Below, piece after piece: positions 55,360 to 64,000 of a stretch of DNA of 64,000 nucleotides. Below the pieces are notes generated by a model. The model had not been told where the DNA came from. It made no database searches and saw only the letters and a list, made by a program, of their open reading frames with translations. The DNA is from CAMAVH01 sp046297835 (GTDB lineage: Bacteria; Pseudomonadota; Alphaproteobacteria; SMXQ01). The stretch spans positions 101,576 to 165,575 of the forward strand of contig JBKBHI010000009.1 of assembly GCA_046297835.1 (NCBI GenBank), in the 5' to 3' direction. Numbering within the stretch: position 1 is the stretch's first letter; every line of letters begins with the position of its first letter. Made by a program: the position numbers and the translations under genes.

Positions 55360-56444
55360 GCCTTGACGCCGGCGCCGACGGCGCGGGGCGCGGCCGGATC
55401 GAGCGGCCAGCGCGGCCGCGGCGCGAAATCGAGCGTGTCGGTCAGGCCGAGGCGCAGGCGCTCGACACCGGCCCAGGCGATCATCGCGGCATTGTCGGTG
55501 CAAAGCGCGAGCGGCGGCGCGATCAGGCGCACGCCGCGTTTGTCGGCTAGCGCGGCGAGGCGGGCGCGCAACGCCTGATTGGCGGCGACGCCGCCGGCCA
55601 CGACGAGGTGGCGTGCGTTGGTCGGCGGATTGGCGCGCAGGAACATTTCAAGCGCGTTGCCGGCGCGATCGGCCATCACGTCGGCGACCGCGTCCTGGAA
55701 CGCGCCGGCGATGGCGGCCACGGCCGCGCGGTTCGGCGCGCCGGTGTCGAGATCGTCCGGCCCTAGGCTTTCGATGCAGAGGCGCAGCGCGGTCTTGAGA
55801 CCCGAGAAGGAGAAGTCGCAGCCGGGCCGGCCGGCGAGCGGACGCGGCAGCGCGAAGCGGCGGCGCGCGGCGGGTGAGCTTTCGGCGGCGGCGCGCTCGA
55901 TCTCGGGGCCGCCGGGATAGCCGAGGCCAAGCATCTTGGCCGCCTTGTCGAACGCTTCGCCGACCGCGTCGTCGATCGTCGTGCCGAGGCGCTTGTAGCG
56001 CCCGACGCCCTCGACGATCAGCAGCTGGCAATGGCCGCCGGTGGCGAGCAGCAGCAGATAGGGGAACGGCAGGTCGTCCGACAGGCGCGCGGTCAGCGCA
56101 TGGCCTTCGAGATGGTTCACCGCGATCAGCGGCTTTTTGCCGACGAGCGCCAGCGCTTTCGCGGTGGTGATGCCGACGATGACGCCGCCGATCAGGCCCG
56201 GCCCGCCGGTGGCGGCGACGCCGTCGATGTCGCCGAGCGAGACGCGCGCTTCGGCGAGGGCTTCGCCGATCAGCCGATCGAGATGGTCGAGGTGGCTGCG
56301 CGCGGCGATCTCGGGCACGATGCCGCCGTAAGGCGCATGTTCCGCGGTCTGCGACAGCACGCGGCTCGACAGCACCGCGCGCGCGTCGGTCACGACGGCG
56401 GCGGCGGTCTCGTCGCAGCTGGTTTCGATGCCCAGGATCAGCAT
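55356..56444 (-). CDS. tsaD: tRNA N6-threonylcarbamoyladenosine transferase subunit
   Basis: 362 residues. Metal- and substrate-binding blocks: LGIETSCDETAAAV, VNHLEGH (metal His pair), LLLATGGHCQL, DFSFSGLKTAL and VVAGGVAANQALR. TsaD, with TsaB and TsaE, adds threonylcarbamoyl to A37 of ANN-reading tRNAs. The start ATG 56444 gives MLILGIETS, the family N-terminus. It is divergent from hemC, with 101 bases between. Confidence 0.96.
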   Translation of the reverse strand: MLILGIETSCDETAAAVVTDARAVLSSRVLSQTAEHAPYGGIVPEIAARSHLDHLDRLIGEALAEARVSLGDIDGVAATGGPGLIGGVIVGITTAKALALVGKKPLIAVNHLEGHALTARLSDDLPFPYLLLLATGGHCQLLIVEGVGRYKRLGTTIDDAVGEAFDKAAKMLGLGYPGGPEIERAAAESSPAARRRFALPRPLAGRPGCDFSFSGLKTALRLCIESLGPDDLDTGAPNRAAVAAIAGAFQDAVADVMADRAGNALEMFLRANPPTNARHLVVAGGVAANQALRARLAALADKRGVRLIAPPLALCTDNAAMIAWAGVERLRLGLTDTLDFAPRPRWPLDPAAPRAVGAGVKA

Positions 56445-56545
56445 GGCGCGGCACTCTACACGCTCGTCCCGCGCCCCGCCACCGCACGGGCCATGTCCCG
56501 GAAAGGCCCGTTGCCTGACGGCCGGGAAGCGACTAAACCCAAGAC

Positions 56546-57496
56546 ATGAGCCCGTCCGCATCTTCCGGCTTCGTTCTCGCCACGCGCGGCAGCCCGCTGG
56601 CGCTCGCCCAGGCGAATCTGACGCGAGATCTCTTGCTGGCGCGCGATCCCGCGCTGTCGGTGGCCATCGAAGCGATGCGCACGACGGGCGACAAATTCCT
56701 CGATCGGCCGCTCGCCGACATCGGCGGCAAGGGCCTGTTCACCAAGGAACTCGACGAGGCGCTGCTGGCGCGGCGCGCGCATTTCGCCGTCCATTCGATG
56801 AAAGACCTGCCGACGCGTCTGCCCGACGGTTTGACGCTTGCGGTCATGCTCGCGCGCGAAGACCCGCGCGACGTCTGGATCGCCCGCGGCGGCGCGTCGC
56901 TCGCCGATCTGCCGCCCGGCAGCCTGGTCGGCACGGCGTCGCTGCGCCGCGGCGCGCAAATCCGCAGCCGCCGGCCCGATCTGCGCGCCGGCGTGTTTCG
57001 CGGCAACGTGCAGACGCGCTTGAACAAGTTGGCGGCGGGCGAAGCCGACGCGACGCTGCTGGCGCTCGCCGGCCTCAAGCGCCTCGGCATGATTGTCGGT
57101 CACGGCGAGTTGGCCGGCGCGCGCATCCTCACGATGGAGGAGATGCTGCCCGCCCCTGGCCAGGGCGCCATCGGCATCGTTTGCCGCGAGGATGACGACG
57201 CGACGCGCACGCTGCTTGCGCCGCTCGATCATGCGCACACCCATGCGACGGTGACGGCTGAACGCGCCGCGCTCGAAGCGCTCGACGGATCCTGCCGCAC
57301 GCCGATCGCCGCCTTCGCCGAAACCGATGGCAAAGTCTTGTCGCTGCGCGTCGCGATTTTCTCGCCCGACGGCGCGGTGGCCCATCGCACGGCGCGCAGC
57401 GGCGTCGCGCGCGACGCGCAAGCCATGGGTCTCGACGCCGGCGGCGAGCTGCGCCGCGCCGCCGGGCCCGGCTTCTTCGCGGAGCTTGCCAGATGA
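56546..57496 (+). CDS. hemC: Hydroxymethylbilane synthase
   Basis: 316 residues. It polymerises four porphobilinogens on a dipyrromethane cofactor. RGSPLALAQ, KGLFTKELDEALL, HSMKDLPTRLP and LDGSCRTPIAAFA (cofactor Cys) are present. Its stop overlaps the next start (ATGA), so hemC and the hemD fusion are coupled. Confidence 0.97.
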   Translation: MSPSASSGFVLATRGSPLALAQANLTRDLLLARDPALSVAIEAMRTTGDKFLDRPLADIGGKGLFTKELDEALLARRAHFAVHSMKDLPTRLPDGLTLAVMLAREDPRDVWIARGGASLADLPPGSLVGTASLRRGAQIRSRRPDLRAGVFRGNVQTRLNKLAAGEADATLLALAGLKRLGMIVGHGELAGARILTMEEMLPAPGQGAIGIVCREDDDATRTLLAPLDHAHTHATVTAERAALEALDGSCRTPIAAFAETDGKVLSLRVAIFSPDGAVAHRTARSGVARDAQAMGLDAGGELRRAAGPGFFAELAR

Positions 57497-59511
57497 AAAT
57501 TCTCGTCACGCGGCCGCGCGCCGACGCCGAAGACTTGAGCAAGCTGCTCGCCGCGCGCGGGCATGACGTCCTGATTGAACCGCTGCTCGACATCGTCATG
57601 CGTCCCGGCGAGCCGGTTGCGGCCGGCGCGCTTCAAGCGCTGATCTTCACCAGCGCCAACGGCGTGCGTGCCTTGCTCGCGCGCAACCAGGACGACATCG
57701 CGGGCTTGCGCGCGCTACCGGTCTATACGGTGGGCGACGCCACGGCGCGCGCGGCCAAAGCGGCGGGCTTCGCCGAGATCGTCTCGGCATCGGGCGACGT
57801 CAACAGCTTGGCGGCGCTGATCGCGGCGCGCGTGCGGCCCGAAGCGGGGCCGTTGCTGCATGTCGCCGGCTCGGATGTCGCCGGCGATCTCGCCGGCCAG
57901 CTCGGCGCGCAAGGTTTCGCCGTCGAGCGGATCGCGCTTTACGAGGCGCAGAAGGCCGTGAGCCTGTCGGCGGAGGCTGCCGAGGCGCTCAAGCGCGGCG
58001 ACGTGGCGGCGGCGCTGTTCTTCTCGCCGCGCACGGCGGCGGCGTTCGTCGGCTTGGCCGCCGACATCGCGCCCGCGCTCGGCCGCTGCACCGCCATCTG
58101 CCTCAGCCCGGCCGTCGCCAAAGCGGCCGACGATCTGCCGGGCGCGGCGAGCTGGCGCGATATCCTCACCGCCGCCGAACCGACGCAGGATTCTCTGCTC
58201 GCCGCGCTCGACCGATTCGCCGAGCGGGAGACGCGGCCCAAGGGGGAGTTCGCCGCGGCCGCCGCGCCGCCGTCCGGCGACGCGGCTGACGGCGCTTCGC
58301 CCTTGCCGCCACCGATCTTTCCGCGCGGCCGCGGCCACGGCCCCGCGCCGGCGGCCGAGCGGCCATCCTGGCGCGGCCGGTTGGCGCTGGCGCTCGTCGT
58401 CCTGCTGGTCGGCGGCGGCGGCGCGCTCTATCTCGCCAAGCCGGCGGCGCTGCAGCGCGCCTTGGCGTTCGATTGGCTGCCATCGTGGGACAGGTCGACG
58501 GCGCGCGAAACCGCGACGCCCGCCGAACCGGCATCGCCGCAACCGACGCGGTCTGCGGCTGAAGCCGAGCCATCCGGTCCCGCCCTTCCCGATCCCGGCG
58601 ACACTGCCGCCGTCATCGACGCGCTGCGCCGCGAGCTGGCTTTGACCACGGCGCGGCTGCGCGAAGCGGAACGCGAGCCGATCGTCACGCAGCCTTACGA
58701 AGCGCCGGCGGCCGAGCCGTCGCCGGAGATGACGGCGCGTCTTGAGGACATCGAATCGCGCCTCGGGCGTCTCGCGGAACGGCCTGTCGTCGCGCCCGAC
58801 GCGCTGCGCGACGCGGCCGATGCCGTCTCCTCGCGCCTGACGCGCCTCGACGACACGCTGAGCGCGCTGACGCAGAAGTTCGAGGCGCAGAGCGCGGCGC
58901 AGGAAGCCGAGCGCGCCCGCGCGGCCCGCGTCGAGGCCTTGGCCTTTTCCGCGCTCGCGTTGCGCGAATCGCTGGATGCCGGCACGCCTTTCGCCGGGGC
59001 GATCGCCGGCCTGCGGCCGCTGGCGCAGGAATTGGGATTGGCGGCGGAAGCCGACCGCCTCGCTCCGGCGGCGGCGACGGGGCTGGCCAGCGCCGAGCAA
59101 TTACGCGCCCAGTTGATGGCGCTGATCCCCGAGGTGATGCGCGCCGAAGCCGGCCCGCCGGACAGCGGTCTGCTGGCGCGGTTGTGGCGCAGCCTCTCGG
59201 CGGGCTTGGTGGTGCGCCGCGTCGCCGACGATGCTGCGACGCTCAACGCCGCCGACCCGGCCGACCGCCTGCTGTCGCGCGCCGAGCGGCGGCTCGCCGC
59301 CGGCGATCTCGACGAAGCCATCGCGCCGGTCGAGCTTTTGGCGTCGCGCGATTCGCTTACGGCGCATTCGCGTCAGGCCTTGCAGGATTGGATCGCCGAC
59401 GCGCGCGCGCGCCGCGCCGCCGAGCGGCTCGCCGCGGCGCTGTTGCAGAGCGGTCTTGCCGCCCGCGCCGATACGAACCGCGGCAACGCTTCGGTTGGAG
59501 GCGCGCGATGA
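57493..59511 (+). CDS. Uroporphyrinogen-III synthase fused to a Mic60/mitofilin-like membrane protein
   Basis: 672 residues, much longer than HemD (about 240). Residues 1-245 form the HemD two-domain fold (ILVTRPRADAEDLSKLL, LIFTSANGVRAL, VAGSDVAGDLA). A disordered Pro/Ala linker follows, then one membrane helix (296-315), a coiled coil (about 375-500) and a C-terminal COG4223-like helical block with RLWRSLSAGLVVRRV and EARRxLAAGDLDEAI-type helices. In relatives these are usually two adjacent genes. No in-frame stop, ATG or GTG lies in the linker (58200-58380), so one polypeptide is made. The stop overlaps hemY-like by 4 bases. Confidence 0.88.
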   Translation: MKILVTRPRADAEDLSKLLAARGHDVLIEPLLDIVMRPGEPVAAGALQALIFTSANGVRALLARNQDDIAGLRALPVYTVGDATARAAKAAGFAEIVSASGDVNSLAALIAARVRPEAGPLLHVAGSDVAGDLAGQLGAQGFAVERIALYEAQKAVSLSAEAAEALKRGDVAAALFFSPRTAAAFVGLAADIAPALGRCTAICLSPAVAKAADDLPGAASWRDILTAAEPTQDSLLAALDRFAERETRPKGEFAAAAAPPSGDAADGASPLPPPIFPRGRGHGPAPAAERPSWRGRLALALVVLLVGGGGALYLAKPAALQRALAFDWLPSWDRSTARETATPAEPASPQPTRSAAEAEPSGPALPDPGDTAAVIDALRRELALTTARLREAEREPIVTQPYEAPAAEPSPEMTARLEDIESRLGRLAERPVVAPDALRDAADAVSSRLTRLDDTLSALTQKFEAQSAAQEAERARAARVEALAFSALALRESLDAGTPFAGAIAGLRPLAQELGLAAEADRLAPAAATGLASAEQLRAQLMALIPEVMRAEAGPPDSGLLARLWRSLSAGLVVRRVADDAATLNAADPADRLLSRAERRLAAGDLDEAIAPVELLASRDSLTAHSRQALQDWIADARARRAAERLAAALLQSGLAARADTNRGNASVGGAR

Positions 59512-60887
59512 TCCGTCTCGTCGCCTATGTCGCGCTGCTCGCCGTCGCCATCGCGGTGTCCGGCTGGTTCGCGCTGCGTCCTGGCGTCGTCGTGATCGAA
59601 TGGCTCGGCTGGTATGTCGAAGCGCCGGTCGGCCTGGTCGTCGTCGCCGGGCTTCTTGCGCTCATCGCGCTCGTTCTGACATGGCGACTGTGGCGCGGCA
59701 TTTTCGGCGCGCCGCGCCGCATCCGCGATTGGCGGCAGAACCGCCGCCGCGAAGCCGGCCATGCCGAATTGACGCGAGGCATGATCGCGGTCGCGGCCGG
59801 CGACGCCACGACGGCGCGCCTCGCCGCCGCGCGCGCGCGTAGCCATGGCGCGCCGGAAGATGCCGCGCTGTCGCTGCTGCTGTCGGCCCAGGCGGCGCAG
59901 CTCGTCGGCGACGAGGCCGAAGCGGCGCGCTGCTTCGCCGCAATGCTGGAGCGACCCGACACGGAATTCGTCGGCCTGCGTGGCCTGATCGCGCAGGCGC
60001 AGCGCGCCGGCGAACGGCAGAAAGCCCTGGAATTGGCGCGCCGCGCCGCCGCGCTCAAGCCCGACACGCCCTGGCTCGCCGGCACCCTGTTCGACCTGTC
60101 GTTGCGCGCCGGCGATTGGCGCACGGCCGAGGAAGCGGTGGCGCGCGGCGAGCGCCGCCGGCTTGTCGCGCCGGCGCAGGCCAAGCGCCAGGCGGCGCTG
60201 CTCGCCTATCTGCGAAGCGCCGAGGCGGCGAACGGCGGCGACGCGCCAGGCGCGTTGCGCCAAGCGCGCAAGGCGCATCGTTTGCTGCCGGCCTCCGCGC
60301 CGCTCGCGGCGCATCTCGCGCGGCTGCTGATCGCCGATGGCGCGCGGCGCGAAGCGGTCAAAACCGTGGAGGCGACTTGGCCCCTGACGCCGAGCGCCGA
60401 ACTCGCCGATCTCTATCTCGAAGCGCGCGTCGAGCCCGATCCGCTCAAGGCGTTTGGCCGCATGGAGCGGCTCGCCAAGCTTGCGCCCGAGCATCTCGAA
60501 AGCCGGCTCGCGCTCGCGCGCGCCGCTATGGCGGCGAAATTGTGGGGCACGGCGCGCGGCCAGCTCGTCGCCGCCACGGCGGCGGAGAACGATCCGCCGG
60601 CCCGTGCCTGGAAGCTGCTCGCCGATCTCGAGCGCGAGGAGCATCGCGACGAGGGCGCGGCGCGGCGCGCGCTCGACCGCGCCGCCGCCGCGCGGCCGGA
60701 CGAAGCCTGGACCTGCCGCGCGTGCAACGCGCGCACCGCCGACTGGTCGCCGATCTGCGGCTCGTGCGACGCGTTCGACAGCCTCGATTGGGCGAGCCCG
60801 ACGCCAGTCAGCGCGCTCGCGCCGCCGGCTCTGCGGTCGGCCGCGCCGCTGACCCTGCGCGACGAAGCGTCGCCGGAAACGGCCTAA
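59508..60887 (+). CDS. hemY: HemY-like TPR membrane protein with C-terminal zinc ribbon
   Basis: 459 residues. Two N-terminal membrane helices (about 4-24 and 42-62) make the HemY_N region. TPR-like helical repeats run from about 80 to 400. A C-terminal CxxC...CxxC zinc-ribbon (CRACNARTADWSPICGSC) ends it. It is not the eukaryotic-type protoporphyrinogen oxidase that shares the name. Position and the overlap with the Mic60-type gene indicate a joint membrane role in tetrapyrrole or envelope organisation. Confidence 0.9.
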   Translation: MIRLVAYVALLAVAIAVSGWFALRPGVVVIEWLGWYVEAPVGLVVVAGLLALIALVLTWRLWRGIFGAPRRIRDWRQNRRREAGHAELTRGMIAVAAGDATTARLAAARARSHGAPEDAALSLLLSAQAAQLVGDEAEAARCFAAMLERPDTEFVGLRGLIAQAQRAGERQKALELARRAAALKPDTPWLAGTLFDLSLRAGDWRTAEEAVARGERRRLVAPAQAKRQAALLAYLRSAEAANGGDAPGALRQARKAHRLLPASAPLAAHLARLLIADGARREAVKTVEATWPLTPSAELADLYLEARVEPDPLKAFGRMERLAKLAPEHLESRLALARAAMAAKLWGTARGQLVAATAAENDPPARAWKLLADLEREEHRDEGAARRALDRAAAARPDEAWTCRACNARTADWSPICGSCDAFDSLDWASPTPVSALAPPALRSAAPLTLRDEASPETA

Positions 60888-60896
60888 GCGTCGTTT

Positions 60897-61490
60897 TTAA
60901 ACGAACGGCGGCCCGATGACCCAGCCGACCATCGAGCGGCGCGTGCCCTTCGTCACCGGCGTCACGCGATGGAAGATGAAAGAGGGGAAGATGATGACGG
61001 AGCCGCGCGCGCGGATGCCGTCGATCTTCATCACCTTGTTCTCCTCGCCCGGATCCTTCAGCTCGAAGTCGCCGCCTTCGTAATCGTCGCCGTCGGTCAG
61101 CTGCATGGTGAAGGACAGCTTGCGCGTCAGGCCCTTGTTCGCCCCTTCCTTGTAAGGATAGGGATGCTGATCGACATGCCAGTGATAATATTGGCTGGTG
61201 TTGTAGACGCCGTATTGCACCGGTTCGACGGCCGACAGCTTGAAGTTCCAGTATTTCGTGTTGGCGGCGTTGATGAACTGCAGGATGTAATCGTAAAGCC
61301 AGCCGTAAGCCGGTTCCTGCGGGAAGAAGGCGAGCTCCGTGCTGCGAATCTCGGCGTTCTCGCGCTCGCCCTCGAACATGCCGACGGTGCCGCTCGTATG
61401 TTGCAGCTTCTCGCCTTCGGCGATCACCTTGTCGCAGAAGTCCGCCGGGAAGACGGACTTTTGGTAGACGTAGAAAGGCCGGATGTTCAT
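60897..61490 (-). CDS. 2-oxoglutarate/Fe(II)-dependent dioxygenase (prolyl hydroxylase-like)
   Basis: 197 residues. The Fe site reads WHVDQH (H-x-D) and, later, FHRVTPVTKG (distal His), with a C-terminal RRSMVGWV Arg for 2-oxoglutarate. NTSQYYHWH and the PKHD-like KLSFTMQLTDGDDYEGGDF block match the PKHD/2OG-FeII_Oxy family. Substrate unknown. Start ATG 61490 is by homology. It converges on hemY with a 9-base gap. Confidence 0.9.
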   Translation of the reverse strand: MNIRPFYVYQKSVFPADFCDKVIAEGEKLQHTSGTVGMFEGERENAEIRSTELAFFPQEPAYGWLYDYILQFINAANTKYWNFKLSAVEPVQYGVYNTSQYYHWHVDQHPYPYKEGANKGLTRKLSFTMQLTDGDDYEGGDFELKDPGEENKVMKIDGIRARGSVIIFPSFIFHRVTPVTKGTRRSMVGWVIGPPFV

Positions 61491-61763
61491 GGCGCGACGG
61501 GCTCGGACAAAAGGGGCGATCGGCGCGCAACGCGCCATCGACAGGCTAGCCCAGTCAGGCCGCTTCGGGCAAGCGGCTCTCTAAAAAATTCTTTTATGAT
61601 CAATGGCTTGACCTAGATCAAGGACGGGTCGCCCAGTCGCGGCGGGGCGGCGGACAGGATATGCCGCGCGGGTTTCCAGACGGCGGCGGCTATGCTACAA
61701 CCCGCCCCCTTCGGGGTTTTTCGCCCCGCGCGCGGTCCGCGCTTCGCCGGATCGTCAGGGTTT

Positions 61764-61838
<75 letters not shown>

Positions 61839-61888
61839 TCCTCCCGCCTTTTTCCCGCTTCATCTCTCGCTGCCTGGGCCGCGCCGAC

Positions 61889-62650
61889 ATGACGGACCTC
61901 CTCGCGGACATCTCGCTGCGCCACGTGGTTCTCGTCGTCGCCCTGCTGGCCTTCGCCGGGATGCTGAAAGGCTATAGCGGCTTCGGCTTTCTCGTCGCCG
62001 CGGTGCCGCTGCTCAGCCTGATCTTTCCGCCCATCGTCGCCGTGCCGATCGCCTTGCTGGTGCAGATCGTCAGCAGCGGCAACGGCATGCGCGACTGCCT
62101 GCCCCAGTGCGACTGGCGCGCCGTCGCGATTCTCACCGGCGCGGCGGCGGTACTTACGCCGATCGGCGTGCTGCTGCTGACGGCCTTGCCGGAAAACGTC
62201 ATCCGCTTCTGCATCGCCGCCATCGTCGCCCTGGCGGTCGCGCTGCTCGCCAATCCGTGGCGACAGCGTCATGCGTCGAATCCCTGGGTCGCCTCGCTGT
62301 ACGGCGCGGCGGCGGGCTTGTTCAACGGCGTCGCCGGCATCCCGGGTCCGCCGGTCATCGCCTACTTTCTCGGCTCGGATGCGCCCAAGGAGCGCGCGCG
62401 GGCCTCGATGATGGTGATTTTCGCCCTGACCAGCGTCGTCGCGCTGGTGCCGCTCTCCATCGCCGGGGCCGTCGGCGCGTCGACGTTGATCTATGCGGCT
62501 ATCGCGGTCCCCGGCGTGTGGGCGGCGACGTCGTTCGGCCAATATTTGTTCCGCCGTAGCTCCGACGCGGCCTATCGCCGCGTCGGCCTCGCGGTGCTTA
62601 GCGCCATCGCCGTGCTCGCCGCCTTGAAGGCGACGGGCGCGATGGGTTAG
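61889..62650 (+). CDS. TauE/SafE-family anion exporter
   Basis: 253 residues with about eight membrane helices. GMLKGYSGFGFLVAAVPLLS opens the first repeat, and a matching GAAAGLFNGVAGIPGPPVIAYFL opens the second; these paired Gly/Pro motifs define the TauE/SafE family (sulfite, sulfoacetate or similar anion exporters). Its stop overlaps the end of the converging proline-rich protein gene by 4 bases. Confidence 0.9.
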   Translation: MTDLLADISLRHVVLVVALLAFAGMLKGYSGFGFLVAAVPLLSLIFPPIVAVPIALLVQIVSSGNGMRDCLPQCDWRAVAILTGAAAVLTPIGVLLLTALPENVIRFCIAAIVALAVALLANPWRQRHASNPWVASLYGAAAGLFNGVAGIPGPPVIAYFLGSDAPKERARASMMVIFALTSVVALVPLSIAGAVGASTLIYAAIAVPGVWAATSFGQYLFRRSSDAAYRRVGLAVLSAIAVLAALKATGAMG

Positions 62651-63336
62651 GGCGCGACCTCGATCAGCGGCGTATCGCGCGCGGCGGGCGCTTGGCTCGG
62701 CGTCGGCTGGCTCGGTGGCGGCTGGCGCGGCGTCGGCGCGAGGGGCTCGAAGCCTGCCGGCGGCGTCGCGCGCTCGGCCGCGCGGGGCACGGCCGGATCC
62801 TGGGGGCCGGCGAGCGGATCGGCGAAACGATAGAGCGCGACGGCGGCGCTGCCGGCGACCAGCAAGATAGCGGCGAGCGCGAGCCATGACGCGGGCCGCG
62901 ACCGGCGCGACCGCGGCGAGTCATCCATATAGCGTTCGACGCCGGCGGCGGCGGCGCGCGCGCGATCCGCTTCGGGCACCTCGATGCGCGCCCAATGCGA
63001 CGGCGTCGGCGAGGGCGACCGCACGACCGGCGGGCGCGGAGCCTTGCGCGACGGCAGCGGAATCGCCGCAGCGGGCGGCAGCGGCCATGAGGGCGGCGGC
63101 GCGTTTGCCGGCGGCGGGATCGGCATGGCGGCGTCGGACGACGGCACGAACAGGAAGTCGCGCTCGGTCGTTAATAACGGAGCGGGCGCTTGCGGGGGTG
63201 GCGAAGCTTGCGCCAGCGAACCTTGCGGCGATGTGGGGCGCGCCGGAGCTTGGTCGGCGCGCGCCGTCTCGTCGTCCGCGAACGACCAACGATCGCGCGC
63301 GGGAGACGCGCCCGGCGGCAGGCGGCGCTGGCTCAC
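62647..63336 (-). CDS. Proline-rich single-pass membrane protein, unknown
   Basis: 229 residues. GTG start overlaps the upstream Sel1-repeat stop (GTGA). The cytoplasmic half (1-150) is rich in Pro, Ala and Arg and appears disordered. One membrane helix (WLALAAILLVAGSAAVALY) lies near residues 155-175, and a short Pro-rich tail follows. There is no enzyme motif. The coupling to the Sel1 gene suggests one membrane complex. Confidence 0.6.
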   Translation of the reverse strand: MSQRRLPPGASPARDRWSFADDETARADQAPARPTSPQGSLAQASPPPQAPAPLLTTERDFLFVPSSDAAMPIPPPANAPPPSWPLPPAAAIPLPSRKAPRPPVVRSPSPTPSHWARIEVPEADRARAAAAGVERYMDDSPRSRRSRPASWLALAAILLVAGSAAVALYRFADPLAGPQDPAVPRAAERATPPAGFEPLAPTPRQPPPSQPTPSQAPAARDTPLIEVAP

Positions 63337-64000
63337 GGCTGTCGTTGGGCGTTGTCGACGCCGCGCCGCCAGAATTCGGCCATGCGTTCGTCGCGCGGCA
63401 CGCCGCGACCGGTTTCGTACATGTCGGCGAGGCGCAGGCGCGCCGGACCGTAGCCGCCCGCGGCGGCCTTGGAATACCAGGCGAGTGCGTCGGCGGCGCT
63501 TTGCGGCACGCCGCGTCCCGCGTCGTACATCATGCCGAGGTTGGTCTGCGCCGGCGCATAATTCTGCGCGGCGGCCTGGCGATACCATTCGACAGCCGCC
63601 GCATCGTCGCGCGCCACGCCGCGGCCGCTGGCATACATGAAGCCGAGATTGTTCTGCGCCGCCGCCGAGCCGAGCTCGCCGGCGGCGCGATACCAGCGCG
63701 CCGCTTCGGCGTCGTTCTGCGGCGCGCCCTGGCCGTTGGCGAGGCGATAGCCGAGATTGAACGCGCCTTCGGCGCTGCCGAGCTCGGCCGCCGCGCGATA
63801 GAGCCGCGTCGCTTCGGCCTCATCCTTGGCGGCTTGCGCCAGGCGGAGATGTTCGGCGGCGTCAGCCGGCTTGAGGGCGGGTTCGGGAGCAGGCTTGGCG
63901 GCTGGGGCCGTCGCGGCGGGCGGTTCCGCCGCCGGCGCGGGTCGCGCGGGCGCCGCTCGCTCCGGCGCGGGCTTCGTGGGCGCGGACGGCGTCGGCGGCA
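63333..64000 (-). CDS. Sel1-repeat protein, N-terminus outside window
   Basis: 222 residues are visible; the start lies beyond the right edge. A Pro/Ala-rich stretch (about 1-55 of the visible part) is followed by five Sel1-like helical repeats with the classic pattern LGxMYxxGRGVxxDxxxAxxWYRxAA, for example NLGFMYASGRGVARDDAAA and MYDAGRGVPQSAADALAWY. Sel1 repeats are solenoids for protein-protein contacts. The stop overlaps the next gene's GTG. Confidence 0.88.
   Translation of the reverse strand, partial: PPTPSAPTKPAPERAAPARPAPAAEPPAATAPAAKPAPEPALKPADAAEHLRLAQAAKDEAEATRLYRAAAELGSAEGAFNLGYRLANGQGAPQNDAEAARWYRAAGELGSAAAQNNLGFMYASGRGVARDDAAAVEWYRQAAAQNYAPAQTNLGMMYDAGRGVPQSAADALAWYSKAAAGGYGPARLRLADMYETGRGVPRDERMAEFWRRGVDNAQRQP

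Noticed and set aside
58200..58380. Frameshift or split between hemD and the Mic60 part
   Set aside because: The frame is continuous through the linker, and no in-frame start codon offers a separate second gene.
61705..61721. Terminator-like hairpin (CCCC-TTC-GGGG then five T) just upstream of tRNA-Thr
   Set aside because: No plus-strand gene precedes it and it points into the tRNA. It is short and may be chance.

Overview
This is a 64 kb, very GC-rich (by eye well over 60%) chromosomal window from an alphaproteobacterium. Pointers to that class are the block hemC-hemD-mic60-hemY facing tsaD...gpsA-yciI-EVE, the rsmB-rpe-heparinase-purH run, a DUF1674 (SDHAF4-like) gene, a ~1600-residue NAD-glutamate dehydrogenase, the N-acetylglutaminylglutamine amide (NAGGN) osmolyte operon, and a bacteriophytochrome with an HWE kinase. 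The order Hyphomicrobiales/Rhizobiales fits best, but I cannot name a genus. Gene density is high, with many 4-base ATGA/GTGA overlaps. I see no prophage, insertion sequence, CRISPR array or rRNA operon.

Layout. 1-3.9 kb: partial thioredoxin-TPR protein, tRNA-Gly(GCC) followed by a 26-base direct repeat of its own 3' end, pyrophosphatase and small housekeeping genes. 3.9-15.3 kb: a signalling block with a KaiC-family ATPase overlapping a hybrid histidine kinase, then heme oxygenase plus bacteriophytochrome (bilin supply and light sensor), an SLC13/TrkA-C anion permease and a pirin. 15.3-17.7 kb: a manganese-export block. A TerC-family protein converges on a two-part exporter in which a GDT1/UPF0016 protein is fused to an MntP-like protein; the latter gene sits behind a clear yybP-ykoY manganese riboswitch with its own promoter. 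17.7-21 kb: DUF3185, HD-GYP phosphodiesterase, a CBS-domain histidine kinase and a methyltransferase. 21.2-27.4 kb: NAD-glutamate dehydrogenase and a UMF1-type transporter.

27.4-38.8 kb: one long minus-strand run, in transcription order htpX, cupin, rsmB, rpe, heparinase-like, O-antigen ligase-like, WecA/MraY-like, CapD-like, purH. The surface-polysaccharide genes lie inside a housekeeping operon. 38.9-41.9 kb: DUF1674, a membrane flavo-reductase, a 27-residue membrane peptide, a small c-type cytochrome and a 62-residue protein that is half glutamine. 42-48.7 kb: acetyl-CoA synthetase downstream of the three-gene NAGGN operon. 49-56.4 kb: Rieske, EVE and YciI genes, an oppositely oriented OpgC-SGNH-SGNH cassette, then gpsA, an EamA transporter and tsaD. 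56.5-60.9 kb: hemC, a single gene fusing uroporphyrinogen-III synthase to a Mic60/mitofilin-type membrane protein, and hemY-like. 60.9-64 kb: a 2OG-Fe(II) oxygenase, tRNA-Thr(CGT), a TauE/SafE exporter, and a proline-rich membrane protein overlapping a partial Sel1-repeat gene.

The most unusual items are the riboswitch-controlled GDT1-MntP fusion, the HemD-Mic60 fusion, the OpgC-SGNH-SGNH cassette, and the KaiC/hybrid-kinase pair. All function calls come from reading translated sequence against remembered family features; no database search was run.
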